Source of the DNA: Streptococcus sp. 596553
GTDB lineage: Bacteria > Bacillota > Bacilli > Lactobacillales > Streptococcaceae
NCBI RefSeq assembly: GCF_900411395.1
Contig: NZ_OXCQ01000003.1
Location: 1 to 64,000 of the forward strand
Direction: 5' to 3'
DNA: 64,000 nt
Part shown: positions 42,620 to 50,836 of the stretch, in pieces
Position numbering within the stretch: position 1 is the first letter of the stretch
Layout of the letters: the number at the start of each line of letters is the position of its first letter
The notes under the pieces: generated by a model
What the model was told of the DNA's origin: nothing
The model's database searches: none
The model's input: only the letters and a program-made list of their open reading frames with translations
Made by a program: the position numbers and the translations under genes

Positions 42620-44770
42620 GTGAAAAGCAATTTTAACAAAATCCAAAAAGCCATCGGTACCAGACTGGGTTTTGTCCTAACCCTTTTAATCCTATATTGG
42701 CTCAAAACCTTATTAGCCTATGCCGTTGACTTTAATTTAGATATTCAAGTGGGCAAGTTGCAGGGAAATTACCTTGCCTTTATCGCCTTTTTCAATCCCC
42801 TTCCTTTGGGGCTCCTCCTGCTAGCTTCAGCCCTCTATGCTCGCTCAACCAAGATCTTTTATGGTCTGAGTATAGCTATTTACAGCCTTTTGTTTATTTG
42901 GCTTTATTCCAATGTCTTTTACTATCGAGAATTTAGCGACTTTATCACGGCTAATACCATGAAGGTGGTTAGCAAGGTGTCTGTCGGTACTGCGGAACTA
43001 GAGTTACTGCGTCCTTGGGATTTCATCTATTTTATGGATTTCCCACTGATGGCTTTTCTTTTCTTTAAAAAATTCATCCAGCTGGATAGGAGACCTTTCA
43101 AATTCCGCTCCAGTGTTGCTATCACTGCACTCTCAGCCCTGCTCTTTTCTGCTAATCTTTTCTTGGCTGAAATTGAACGTCCCGATCTCCTATCAAGAGG
43201 ATTTTCGAATTATTATGTTGTCCGCGCCCTCAGTTTGCCAGCCTTTTTAGGCTATAGCGCCAACCAATCCTACAGTGCAAACAAGGAACGTGCCAAGGCC
43301 TCTGAGACTGATCTTCAACCTATTACAGATTATATTCAAGAACATTCTGCTAAGCCCAATCCAGACTATTTTGGCTTGGCCAAAGGAAAAAATGTGTTTT
43401 ATCTCCACTTGGAGAGTTTCCAACAGTTCCTGCTTGACTATAAACTTAACATAGATGGAACTGAGCATGAAGTCACTCCCTTCCTTAATTCACTCTACCA
43501 TTCGCAATCAACCCTAGCCTTTTCGAATATCTTTAACCAAGTCAAGGCTGGTAAGACCTCAGATGCGGAAACCATGCTGGAGACTGGTTTGTTTGGACTT
43601 GACCAAGGTTCCTTTATGGTCAATTACGGTGGTACCAATACCCAGCAGGCAGCGCCTTTTATCCTATCGAAAAATGGCTACCAATCAAGTGCTGTCTTTC
43701 ACGGTAATATTGGAACCTTCTGGAACCGAAATACGACCTACAAACAATGGGGCTACCAATACTTCTTTGATGCTTCCTATTTTACCAAGCAAAACAGTAG
43801 CAATTCTTTCCAATATGGTTTAAATGATAAAATCATGATGAAAGATTCTATCAAATATCTGGAACACTTACAGCAACCTTTTTATGCCAAGTATATCACG
43901 GTGTCCAACCACTATCCTTATGCTAGCAATCTGACGGGCGATGAGCTTGGTTTCCCCTTGGCTAAGACCAAAGATGAAACTATCAATGGCTACTTCCAAA
44001 CCGCCAACTATCTGGATAGTGCCATCAAAGCCTTCTTTGACTATCTCAAAGAAAGTGGCCTCTATGAAAAATCCATCATCGTCATTTACGGAGACCATTA
44101 TGGCATTTCCAACTCTCGCAATCCTGATCTGGCACCATTGATTGGCAAGACTTCTGAAAACTGGTCTAATTACGATAATGCCATGTTGCAGCGAGTGCCT
44201 TTTATGGTGGTCATGCCTGGTTATGAAAAGGGGCAAATTATCAATACCTACGGTGGACAAGTCGATATTTTACCGACTCTCGAACACCTCCTTGGTATTG
44301 GGTCCAATTCCTTCCTTCAAGTCGGACAAGACCTCCTATCACCAGACCACCAAGAAATCGTTGCCTTTCGAACTGCAAATTCCTTCGTCACGCCAAAATA
44401 TACCAGCTACGACGGACGAACCTACTATACTGAAAGCGGTCTTGAAATCAGCAACCTTGATGAACAAGCTCAGACTGAACTAGAAAACGTTCGTCAAGCA
44501 GCTAGTCAACAGCTGAAAATCAGCGACCAGATTCAAACTGGCGATTTAATACGTTTCTACCAAAAAGATCATCTTGGAAAAGTTGATACAGAAAGTATTT
44601 CTTACCTCAATTCTTTACCAATTCTGCAAAAGATTGAGCAGGAAAAAGGTAGTCAATCAACCAGTCTCTTTAGCCAACGACAAGGTAAAACCAGTACTGA
44701 CCTTTTCAAGGCACCAAGTTACCAAGAACTCCACCCAGAGTCGGCAGAAACTAAATCAAAATCACAATAA
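42620..44770 (+). CDS. LtaS-type sulfatase-fold transferase
   Basis: 716 residues from GTG 42620 (VKSNFNKIQKAIGTRLGFVL) with AGGA 9 bases upstream; the promoter falls upstream of it. Five membrane helices in the first 200 residues. The extracellular sulfatase-like domain has FYLHLESFQQF, KAGKTSDAETMLETGLFG with the active-site Thr, and SIIVIYGDHYGIS with metal ligands. The homologues are lipoteichoic acid synthases and phosphoglycerol transferases. Pneumococcal teichoic acid is made by another route, so the substrate here is uncertain. Confidence 0.88.
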   Translation: MKSNFNKIQKAIGTRLGFVLTLLILYWLKTLLAYAVDFNLDIQVGKLQGNYLAFIAFFNPLPLGLLLLASALYARSTKIFYGLSIAIYSLLFIWLYSNVFYYREFSDFITANTMKVVSKVSVGTAELELLRPWDFIYFMDFPLMAFLFFKKFIQLDRRPFKFRSSVAITALSALLFSANLFLAEIERPDLLSRGFSNYYVVRALSLPAFLGYSANQSYSANKERAKASETDLQPITDYIQEHSAKPNPDYFGLAKGKNVFYLHLESFQQFLLDYKLNIDGTEHEVTPFLNSLYHSQSTLAFSNIFNQVKAGKTSDAETMLETGLFGLDQGSFMVNYGGTNTQQAAPFILSKNGYQSSAVFHGNIGTFWNRNTTYKQWGYQYFFDASYFTKQNSSNSFQYGLNDKIMMKDSIKYLEHLQQPFYAKYITVSNHYPYASNLTGDELGFPLAKTKDETINGYFQTANYLDSAIKAFFDYLKESGLYEKSIIVIYGDHYGISNSRNPDLAPLIGKTSENWSNYDNAMLQRVPFMVVMPGYEKGQIINTYGGQVDILPTLEHLLGIGSNSFLQVGQDLLSPDHQEIVAFRTANSFVTPKYTSYDGRTYYTESGLEISNLDEQAQTELENVRQAASQQLKISDQIQTGDLIRFYQKDHLGKVDTESISYLNSLPILQKIEQEKGSQSTSLFSQRQGKTSTDLFKAPSYQELHPESAETKSKSQ

Positions 44771-44773
44771 AAA

Positions 44774-44806
44774 TGCTCTTCCATCGTGGAGGAGCACTTC
44801 TTTTTA
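44774..44806 (+). terminator. Terminator after the LtaS-type gene
   Basis: GCTCTTCC-ATCGT-GGAGGAGC (one G-U pair) followed by ACTTCTTTTT. Confidence 0.75.
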
Positions 44807-44843
44807 TCAATGAAAATCAAAGAGCAAACTAAGAAACTAGCCT
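44805..44843 (+). repeat. BOX relic (boxC-like fragment)
   Basis: ATCAATGAAAATCAAAGAGC and AAACTAAGAAACTAGCCTC correspond to the reverse of the boxC end. The rest of a BOX is not recognisable; the following sequence to 45000 holds no gene I can support. Confidence 0.6.
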
Positions 44844-45004
44844 CAGATTAACTGTGAGATTATAGGTAGAGAGGTTGTACCTGCAATATATGACTGTCAA
44901 GTTTAGTGGTGTAGATAGTAGAATAAAGATGAGAAGGCATAGAGAGAAGATAAATCACCTTAAGCAGGTATCTGGAAAATTTGATTTTATAGAGAAGCCT
45001 TTTG

Positions 45005-45223
45005 TTACAAACTCAATATACTATCAATAAATAATATCATAGAAGCAACAATAATTATAATTTCACCTATTTGCATAATCCTATTTCGAACTCTAAATAT
45101 ATTTTCTATCAAAAATACTTGAAAAAGACACATTATAGGAATTAACGTTTTTGAAATTGAAAAATATCCAAATAAATAAACTATAAACAACAAAAATAGA
45201 ACTATGTTATATTTCTTATTCAT
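45005..45223 (-). CDS. Small membrane protein, 72 aa
   Basis: Product begins MNKKYNIVLFLLFIVYLFGY and has two hydrophobic segments (residues about 5-40 and 52-70). GAGGGG lies 6 bases before the ATG. No family recognised. It stands alone between the LtaS-type gene and the ABC permease. Confidence 0.6.
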   Translation of the reverse strand: MNKKYNIVLFLLFIVYLFGYFSISKTLIPIMCLFQVFLIENIFRVRNRIMQIGEIIIIVASMILFIDSILSL

Positions 45224-45335
45224 GACATTCCCCTCTTTATTTTTTGATTACCAATCTTAATCATTTACAACTACATTATAACAAACTATAAAAGCGTTTG
45301 TCGAATTAAATTTATCAAGCAAGCGACCAACTATC

Positions 45336-46970
45336 TCATCTTTTTTCTATTTCTGCCAATATGCGTGACAGGTAGTAATGATAGCCAAAAATAGCAAGAC
45401 CAAGCAAGAGGATAAGAGCTCCTACTCCCAAGCTAATGGCAAGGATAGGGGAGAGAGACCGAACCAAGAATAAGCTCCCTATTACAAGGGCCATTAAGAT
45501 AACACTATAAATTAAGAGTAAAACTATTGCTACTATACGATTTGAACGGTTCACCAGGTCCGTAATGTTACTCCAATTGGTTGACAGATTTTTAACGTCC
45601 TTAAGGTAATGGTGGCAAGAAAGGATGACACTTGCAAAGATCCAGGCCACAATAAGGTAAATCATCGAAAGGATGGGCAAGCCTAGATATAGAGAAAGAC
45701 CAAGTAAAGTCAGGACTGGTAAAAAGGACTGGACAGCAAATATAATCCAAAATTTCACTTTCACATAACGAGCAAAGTCAAAGGGTAAACTCTTAAGAAA
45801 ATCAACATTTTCTCTCTCCAAGGACAAGGCAATTGAATGCAGGCTGGTGATATTGTTATTGACAACTGCTATAAACACTCCTACAAAAAACAAGGGTAAC
45901 CAGTATGGAGGATGAATGTCTGGAACTATCTGAGAATCTCGGATTTTGGAAATCAGACCAATCATCATGAGATAAGGAAGGAAAGCACTTGTAAAAAGCA
46001 CTGTAATCACGCCAGTCCCCTGTCCCAAGAGGGTGAGGTGGTAGCGTAAAACCATACGGAAAAATCCTTTTTTAGTAGTTGAAATTCTCTCCTTACTGCG
46101 ACGTTCTTTCTTGACCTTCTCCTCACTGTTAAGCAGAATCACGTCATAAAAATGAGGAAGAACCTTCTTTTTGGTCAGGTAAAGTAAGAAGACAGTTAGA
46201 GTTATCCAAGCGAGCAGACCCAGTATGGCTTCTGTCGAAAAAGGCTCCACTGCTATTTTGTAAAAGATATGAAGAGGATAAAGGAGAAATGGAATGTCTC
46301 TAACTTTGTCAACAATACTTCCAAAAGTCGACTGTAGAAAGAGGACAAATATTAAAGGTATGAGAACTCCTATCCCAATCATCACATTCGAAAAAATAGA
46401 CTGATACTTTCTGAAGACCCTAGTCTGAGCCAAGAAATGTACTGCCACTACCATCACTAAAGTAACAGAGACAAATAATAAGGCCAAGGACAGCAGCATC
46501 AAAGGCAAGCCCAGCCAAAGAGAAGGAGCTAGCCTAATATAGAGGACTAGAAAATAAGCTAGGATTGGTACAATTCCAGCTAGAGCTGGCAAGAGAACAG
46601 ACAGTCCTTTAGCAATTATAATCTCTGATTCTTTAAAGGCATAGGGCCTATACGATGCCAAGTCCTTACTCTCATAAAAGACATTGTAAAATGCAGTGAA
46701 AGAAGTTGAAAAGGCAAGCACCAGTAAAATAGCAACCATGCTACTAAAAAAACTTGGTATTTCCTCAAAAGGAAAACGAAAGGCTATATTTATAAACATG
46801 AAAAGCATCAAGAGACTAGAAAAAATGTAAGAACTTAGGACTCTAGCGGAAACATTTACTTTTTTCTCAGGATTCTTAGCTTGCTTCTTTCGTAGGTTAG
46901 CCAGATTAGCTTCTTGAGATGAATAGAGGATATTGATATCAACTAATTTTTTAATGACCTTGAGACGCAT
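45336..46970 (-). CDS. ABC transporter permease (ABC-2-like)
   Basis: 544 residues from ATG 46970 (MRLKVIKKLVDINILYSSQE), GAGG upstream. About 12 hydrophobic segments and no ATPase motifs. It overlaps the ATPase gene by 20 bases, so both are translated together as a two-gene transporter with polytopic permease. Export of a lipid, peptide or drug is typical for such pairs; the substrate cannot be inferred. Confidence 0.85.
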   Translation of the reverse strand: MRLKVIKKLVDINILYSSQEANLANLRKKQAKNPEKKVNVSARVLSSYIFSSLLMLFMFINIAFRFPFEEIPSFFSSMVAILLVLAFSTSFTAFYNVFYESKDLASYRPYAFKESEIIIAKGLSVLLPALAGIVPILAYFLVLYIRLAPSLWLGLPLMLLSLALLFVSVTLVMVVAVHFLAQTRVFRKYQSIFSNVMIGIGVLIPLIFVLFLQSTFGSIVDKVRDIPFLLYPLHIFYKIAVEPFSTEAILGLLAWITLTVFLLYLTKKKVLPHFYDVILLNSEEKVKKERRSKERISTTKKGFFRMVLRYHLTLLGQGTGVITVLFTSAFLPYLMMIGLISKIRDSQIVPDIHPPYWLPLFFVGVFIAVVNNNITSLHSIALSLERENVDFLKSLPFDFARYVKVKFWIIFAVQSFLPVLTLLGLSLYLGLPILSMIYLIVAWIFASVILSCHHYLKDVKNLSTNWSNITDLVNRSNRIVAIVLLLIYSVILMALVIGSLFLVRSLSPILAISLGVGALILLLGLAIFGYHYYLSRILAEIEKR

Positions 46971-47700
46971 CCGCAACCTCCTCTTTTCTACCAGCAAGGC
47001 TAAGATAGATACTTTCTAAAGACTGGTTTGGGTGGTCTTTTCTCAAGTCCTCTACGCTACCACAATAAATCAAATGCCCCTTTTTCAAAATGGCAATCCG
47101 ATCACAGACTTGCTCTGCCACCTCTAGGACATGGGTTGAAAACAAGACTGTCTTGCCTTTTTGCGCATGCTCCTTCATCATTTGCTTCAAATCAAAGGCA
47201 GCCTGGGGATCCAAACCTGTCAAGGGTTCGTCCAAGACCCAAATATCGGGATCGGACAAGAGTGCTCCGATGACAAAGACTTTCTGACGCATTCCGTGAG
47301 AAAGGGTTTCAATAACCTGATAGCAGTTTTCAGCAAAATCAAAAACGTTCAATAGCCTAGCTAGACTAGCCTCCAAGTCAGAGCTGCTCAAATCATAGGA
47401 TGAGGCAATCAATTCCCAAAATTCATTGGCCGTTAAGCGTAAAAATAAGTCAGGCGAGTCTGCAACGTAGCCAATCTTTCGTTTAATAGCCAAGCGATTT
47501 TCCGATAAATCCTGACCATCTACCAAAATACGACCACTGCTGGGCGAAATGATACTGACTAGGGATTTTATGGTAGTCGATTTTCCAGCACCGTTATGGC
47601 CAATCAAGCCCATAATCTCCCCATTTTCAATCTGCAAATTGAGATTGCTCAAAGCCTCTTTATCACCATACAACTTACTAACATTTTGAAATTCAATCAT
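46951..47700 (-). CDS. ABC transporter ATP-binding protein
   Basis: 249 residues from ATG 47700 (MIEFQNVSKLYGDKEALSNL) with AGGAG 7 bases before it; the long frame adds 23 residues without a start site. Walker A GLIGHNGAGKSTTIKSL, signature LSHGMRQK, Walker B IWVLDEPLTGLDPQ and H-loop LFSTHVLEV. The LSHGM signature is typical of ABC-2 exporter ATPases. Works with the permease downstream. Confidence 0.93.
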   Translation of the reverse strand: MIEFQNVSKLYGDKEALSNLNLQIENGEIMGLIGHNGAGKSTTIKSLVSIISPSSGRILVDGQDLSENRLAIKRKIGYVADSPDLFLRLTANEFWELIASSYDLSSSDLEASLARLLNVFDFAENCYQVIETLSHGMRQKVFVIGALLSDPDIWVLDEPLTGLDPQAAFDLKQMMKEHAQKGKTVLFSTHVLEVAEQVCDRIAILKKGHLIYCGSVEDLRKDHPNQSLESIYLSLAGRKEEVADASQGH

Positions 47701-47807
47701 GGGATGACTCCTATCTTTATCTATATTACATACTATTATACTAGCGCTTTGATACAAAAAAATCAACACTTTATTTTAAGTAGATACAATAGTTTCCTTC
47801 TATTCTT

Positions 47808-47846
47808 ACGCAAACGTTTGCGCCAAGAGATACTTTATGATAGAAT
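47808..47846 (+). promoter_or_regulatory. Amylase promoter overlapped by a CcpA (cre) site
   Basis: ACGCAAACGTTTGCGC at 47808-47823 is a near-perfect cre palindrome and covers the -35 (TTGCGC, 47818-47823). A 17-base spacer leads to TAGAAT (47841-47846). This position predicts carbon-catabolite repression by CcpA. Confidence 0.72.
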
Positions 47847-47879
47847 AAAGAACAAGATTGACAAGTAAGAGGAAACATC

Positions 47880-49334
47880 ATGCAAAATCAAACACTCATG
47901 CAATACTTTGAATGGTATCTGCCCCACGACGGTCAGCACTGGACGCGTCTGGCTGAAGATGCTCCACACCTAGCTAATCTCGGTATCAGCCATGTCTGGA
48001 TGCCACCAGCTTTCAAGGCTACCAATGAAAAAGATGTAGGCTATGGGGTCTATGACTTATTCGACCTAGGAGAGTTCAACCAAAAAGGGACAGTCCGTAC
48101 CAAGTATGGTTTCAAAGAAGACTATCTTCAAGCCATTCAAGCCCTAAAAGCACAGGGAATTCAACCTATGGCCGATGTGGTGCTCAATCACAAGGCGGCG
48201 GCTGATCACATGGAAGCCTTTCAGGTCATCGAAGTGGATCCTGTAGACCGTACAGTCGAACTTGGAGAACCTTTCACCATCAATGGCTGGACTAGCTTTA
48301 CCTTCGATGGTCGCCACGATACCTACAATGACTTCCACTGGCACTGGTACCACTTCACAGGTACTGACTATGATGCAAAACGCCGTAAGTCTGGGATTTA
48401 TCTCATCCAAGGGGACAACAAGGGCTGGGCAAATGAGGAATTGGTCGATAACGAAAATGGTAACTACGACTACCTCATGTATGCCGACCTAGACTTTAAG
48501 CATCCTGAAGTTATCAAAAATATCTATGACTGGACTGACTGGTTCATGGAGACGACTGGTATTGCTGGTTTCCGTTTGGATGCCGTTAAGCACATTGACT
48601 CTTTCTTCATGAGCAATTTTATCCGCGATATGAAGGAAAAATACGGTGAGGATTTCTATGTTTTTGGTGAATTTTGGAATCCAGACAAGGAAGCCAATCT
48701 GGACTATCTTGAAAAAACGGAAGAACGCTTTGACCTTGTCGATGTTCGTCTCCACCAGAATCTCTTTGATGCTAGCCGAGCAGGTTCCAACTATGACCTT
48801 CGTGGTATTTTCACAGATAGCCTGGTTGAACTCAAGCCTGACAAGGCTGTGACTTTTGTCGACAACCACGATACACAACGAGGTCAGGCTCTTGAGTCTA
48901 CCGTTGAAGAATGGTTTAAACCAGCAGCCTATGCCCTCATTCTGTTACGCCAAAATGGCCTTCCATGTGTCTTTTACGGAGACTACTATGGGATTTCAGG
49001 ACAATATGCTCAACAAGATTTCAAAGAGGTCCTTGACCGCCTCCTAGCCATCCGAAAAGATTTGGCCTATGGAGAACAAAATGACTACTTTGATGATCCT
49101 AACTGTATCGGTTGGGTACGTTCAGGTGCTGAACATCAATCCCCAATCGCAGTCCTTATCTCAAATGACCAAGAAAACAGCAAATCAATGTTTGTCGGCC
49201 AAGAATGGGCTAACCAAACTTTCATAGATTTACTTGGAAACCACCAAGATCAAGTTACAATCGATGAGGAAGGTTATGGACAATTCCCAGTCTCAGCTAG
49301 ATCCGTAAGTGTCTGGGCAGCCAATACAATCTAA
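47880..49334 (+). CDS. Cytoplasmic alpha-amylase (GH13)
   Basis: 484 residues, no signal peptide. The GH13 catalytic regions are visible: QPMADVVLNHK, GFRLDAVKHI (nucleophile Asp), FYVFGEFW (acid/base Glu) and FVDNHDTQRGQ (third Asp). Start MQNQTLMQYFEWYLPHDGQHW is the usual beginning of intracellular bacterial amylases that hydrolyse maltodextrins or glycogen. Regulated by the overlapping cre. Followed by a good terminator. Confidence 0.94.
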   Translation: MQNQTLMQYFEWYLPHDGQHWTRLAEDAPHLANLGISHVWMPPAFKATNEKDVGYGVYDLFDLGEFNQKGTVRTKYGFKEDYLQAIQALKAQGIQPMADVVLNHKAAADHMEAFQVIEVDPVDRTVELGEPFTINGWTSFTFDGRHDTYNDFHWHWYHFTGTDYDAKRRKSGIYLIQGDNKGWANEELVDNENGNYDYLMYADLDFKHPEVIKNIYDWTDWFMETTGIAGFRLDAVKHIDSFFMSNFIRDMKEKYGEDFYVFGEFWNPDKEANLDYLEKTEERFDLVDVRLHQNLFDASRAGSNYDLRGIFTDSLVELKPDKAVTFVDNHDTQRGQALESTVEEWFKPAAYALILLRQNGLPCVFYGDYYGISGQYAQQDFKEVLDRLLAIRKDLAYGEQNDYFDDPNCIGWVRSGAEHQSPIAVLISNDQENSKSMFVGQEWANQTFIDLLGNHQDQVTIDEEGYGQFPVSARSVSVWAANTI

Positions 49335-49350
49335 TAGTGCATAATAATCA

Positions 49351-49380
49351 AGCCAGGTCCAAACGGATTTGGCTTTTTTG
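49351..49380 (+). terminator. Terminator after the amylase gene
   Basis: AGCCAGGTCC-AAAC-GGATTTGGCT, an interrupted stem, followed by TTTTTTG. Confidence 0.78.
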
Positions 49381-49494
49381 CATTCACAAAAAGACCTACC
49401 CAAATGGATAGATCTTTGAACACCTATATTTTTGTAAAAATTATATCACTAATTGACACATCCTGTTCTCAAACATTACAATTTTCATCTAAAT

Positions 49495-50766
49495 CTATAG
49501 AACTTTATCTGATTTTGTTCTATTACATTTCCAACATAATGTTTGTAAATTACTTTCCGTAGACATTCCACCCTTTGAAACTGGAATAATATGGTCCACT
49601 TCTAGCAATAATAAATCTTGTTGAGCAGTAGATGCTCCGCAATATTGGCAAGTATAACAGTCCCTTTCTTTGACATACTCACGTAATTTTTTAGTCATTA
49701 ATGCACGTTGAGCTTTAGCACTTTTCTTATACTTAACTTGCTCATCCATATAAGTAATTAATAATTCAATTATTTCCTCATTTAGTGTAATTGAAGTAAC
49801 TTGACTAGAATTACCACCTGCACTAACATATTGAAAAGTATAGGTAGGAAAATTAAAATTAATTTGGGGAACTTCAATGTTTATATAATATAAAAATTCT
49901 TCTTTATAATACTTTAAAATAAACTGTGGAGGATTTAAACTATTTAAAATTCTTGCCAATCTATTATCAAGATTCTCTTTAGCATTAAGAAATCGTGATA
50001 CTTGTTCACCAATTTCTTGAATACGCTGTAGATTTTCTTCGTTAGGCTTAAAATCAAAATACTTACATAAATACTTAAAAGGTTCTAACTCTGCATTTCT
50101 AACAACTTGTAGTGAAGCATTATAAACATATTTAGATTGATAATCAATAACGTTCCTATCACGTTGAATATTATACAAACTTGTATTTTGTCCTTTAGCT
50201 ACATGAGCATACTTATATTTATCAAAACTTATAGATTGTAAGCTTACCTCATCAAACTTCTCAACATATTTAGCTATTTCATTATATTCTGTAACAAAAG
50301 AATCGATTTGTATTTTATTCCGAATAAATTCATCACTTAAAAAGTAATGTTTTTTCATATTATAACGAACAAGCCTATAAATTAAATAAATCCAACCAAT
50401 CCAAGGAATAAAGAATGCAACAATAAACTTGATAATTTCATTATTTTTTCTTTTGAATTTATTTAATTTTATTTTATTGCGCTCTTCTTCTATTACACTT
50501 ATTGGTATTTCAATCGATGAGGTCGATGAGTATATTTCATCTATCGGTTTATTTATTGTATCTCTGTTACTATTAACAGCTATAGCTTTTTTACTATCTT
50601 TAATATACAACCAATAGAAAAGGAAAGTAAATACGGAACTAAAAATAATTTGAGATATAAATTGTTGGAAGCCTAGTTGGTCAATAATTTTTTTGGAATC
50701 AAATATAAATCCAATTGTTCCCATACCAAAAAATATACTTAAAGCAACATAAATTTTTCTTTTCAT
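49495..50766 (-). CDS. Membrane-anchored HNH endonuclease
   Basis: 423 residues. Two hydrophobic segments at the N-terminus (about 5-22 and 33-52) and a further one near residue 110-130 (IIKFIVAFFIPWIGWIYLIY). A long, charged central region of unknown fold follows. The C-terminal HNH domain has VKERDCYTCQYCGA, LLEVDHIIPVSKGG, ESNLQTLCWKCNRTKSDK, with two CxxC pairs and the catalytic D-H. DNA composition is AT-rich compared with its neighbours, and it lies between genes that are otherwise adjacent in pneumococcal genomes, so it is probably acquired. Anti-phage function is possible but not shown. Confidence 0.8.
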   Translation of the reverse strand: MKRKIYVALSIFFGMGTIGFIFDSKKIIDQLGFQQFISQIIFSSVFTFLFYWLYIKDSKKAIAVNSNRDTINKPIDEIYSSTSSIEIPISVIEEERNKIKLNKFKRKNNEIIKFIVAFFIPWIGWIYLIYRLVRYNMKKHYFLSDEFIRNKIQIDSFVTEYNEIAKYVEKFDEVSLQSISFDKYKYAHVAKGQNTSLYNIQRDRNVIDYQSKYVYNASLQVVRNAELEPFKYLCKYFDFKPNEENLQRIQEIGEQVSRFLNAKENLDNRLARILNSLNPPQFILKYYKEEFLYYINIEVPQINFNFPTYTFQYVSAGGNSSQVTSITLNEEIIELLITYMDEQVKYKKSAKAQRALMTKKLREYVKERDCYTCQYCGASTAQQDLLLLEVDHIIPVSKGGMSTESNLQTLCWKCNRTKSDKVL

Positions 50767-50836
50767 AAGAATACTCTCTTAACAATATCTTTTCAACTCT
50801 TAATTTTTAAAATTATCAAAGAATTAATAATCGAGT

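Noticed and set aside
44890-45030. Plus-strand ORF of 46 codons (MTVKFSGVDSRIKMRRHREK...)
   Set aside because: No ribosome site, no recognised family, overlaps the end of the 72-aa membrane gene; perhaps part of a decayed element.
49380-49494. Second hairpin after the amylase terminator (AAAAGACCTACC...GGATAGATCTTT)
   Set aside because: Imperfect stem with poor tail; could serve the HNH gene on the other strand, but too weak to list.
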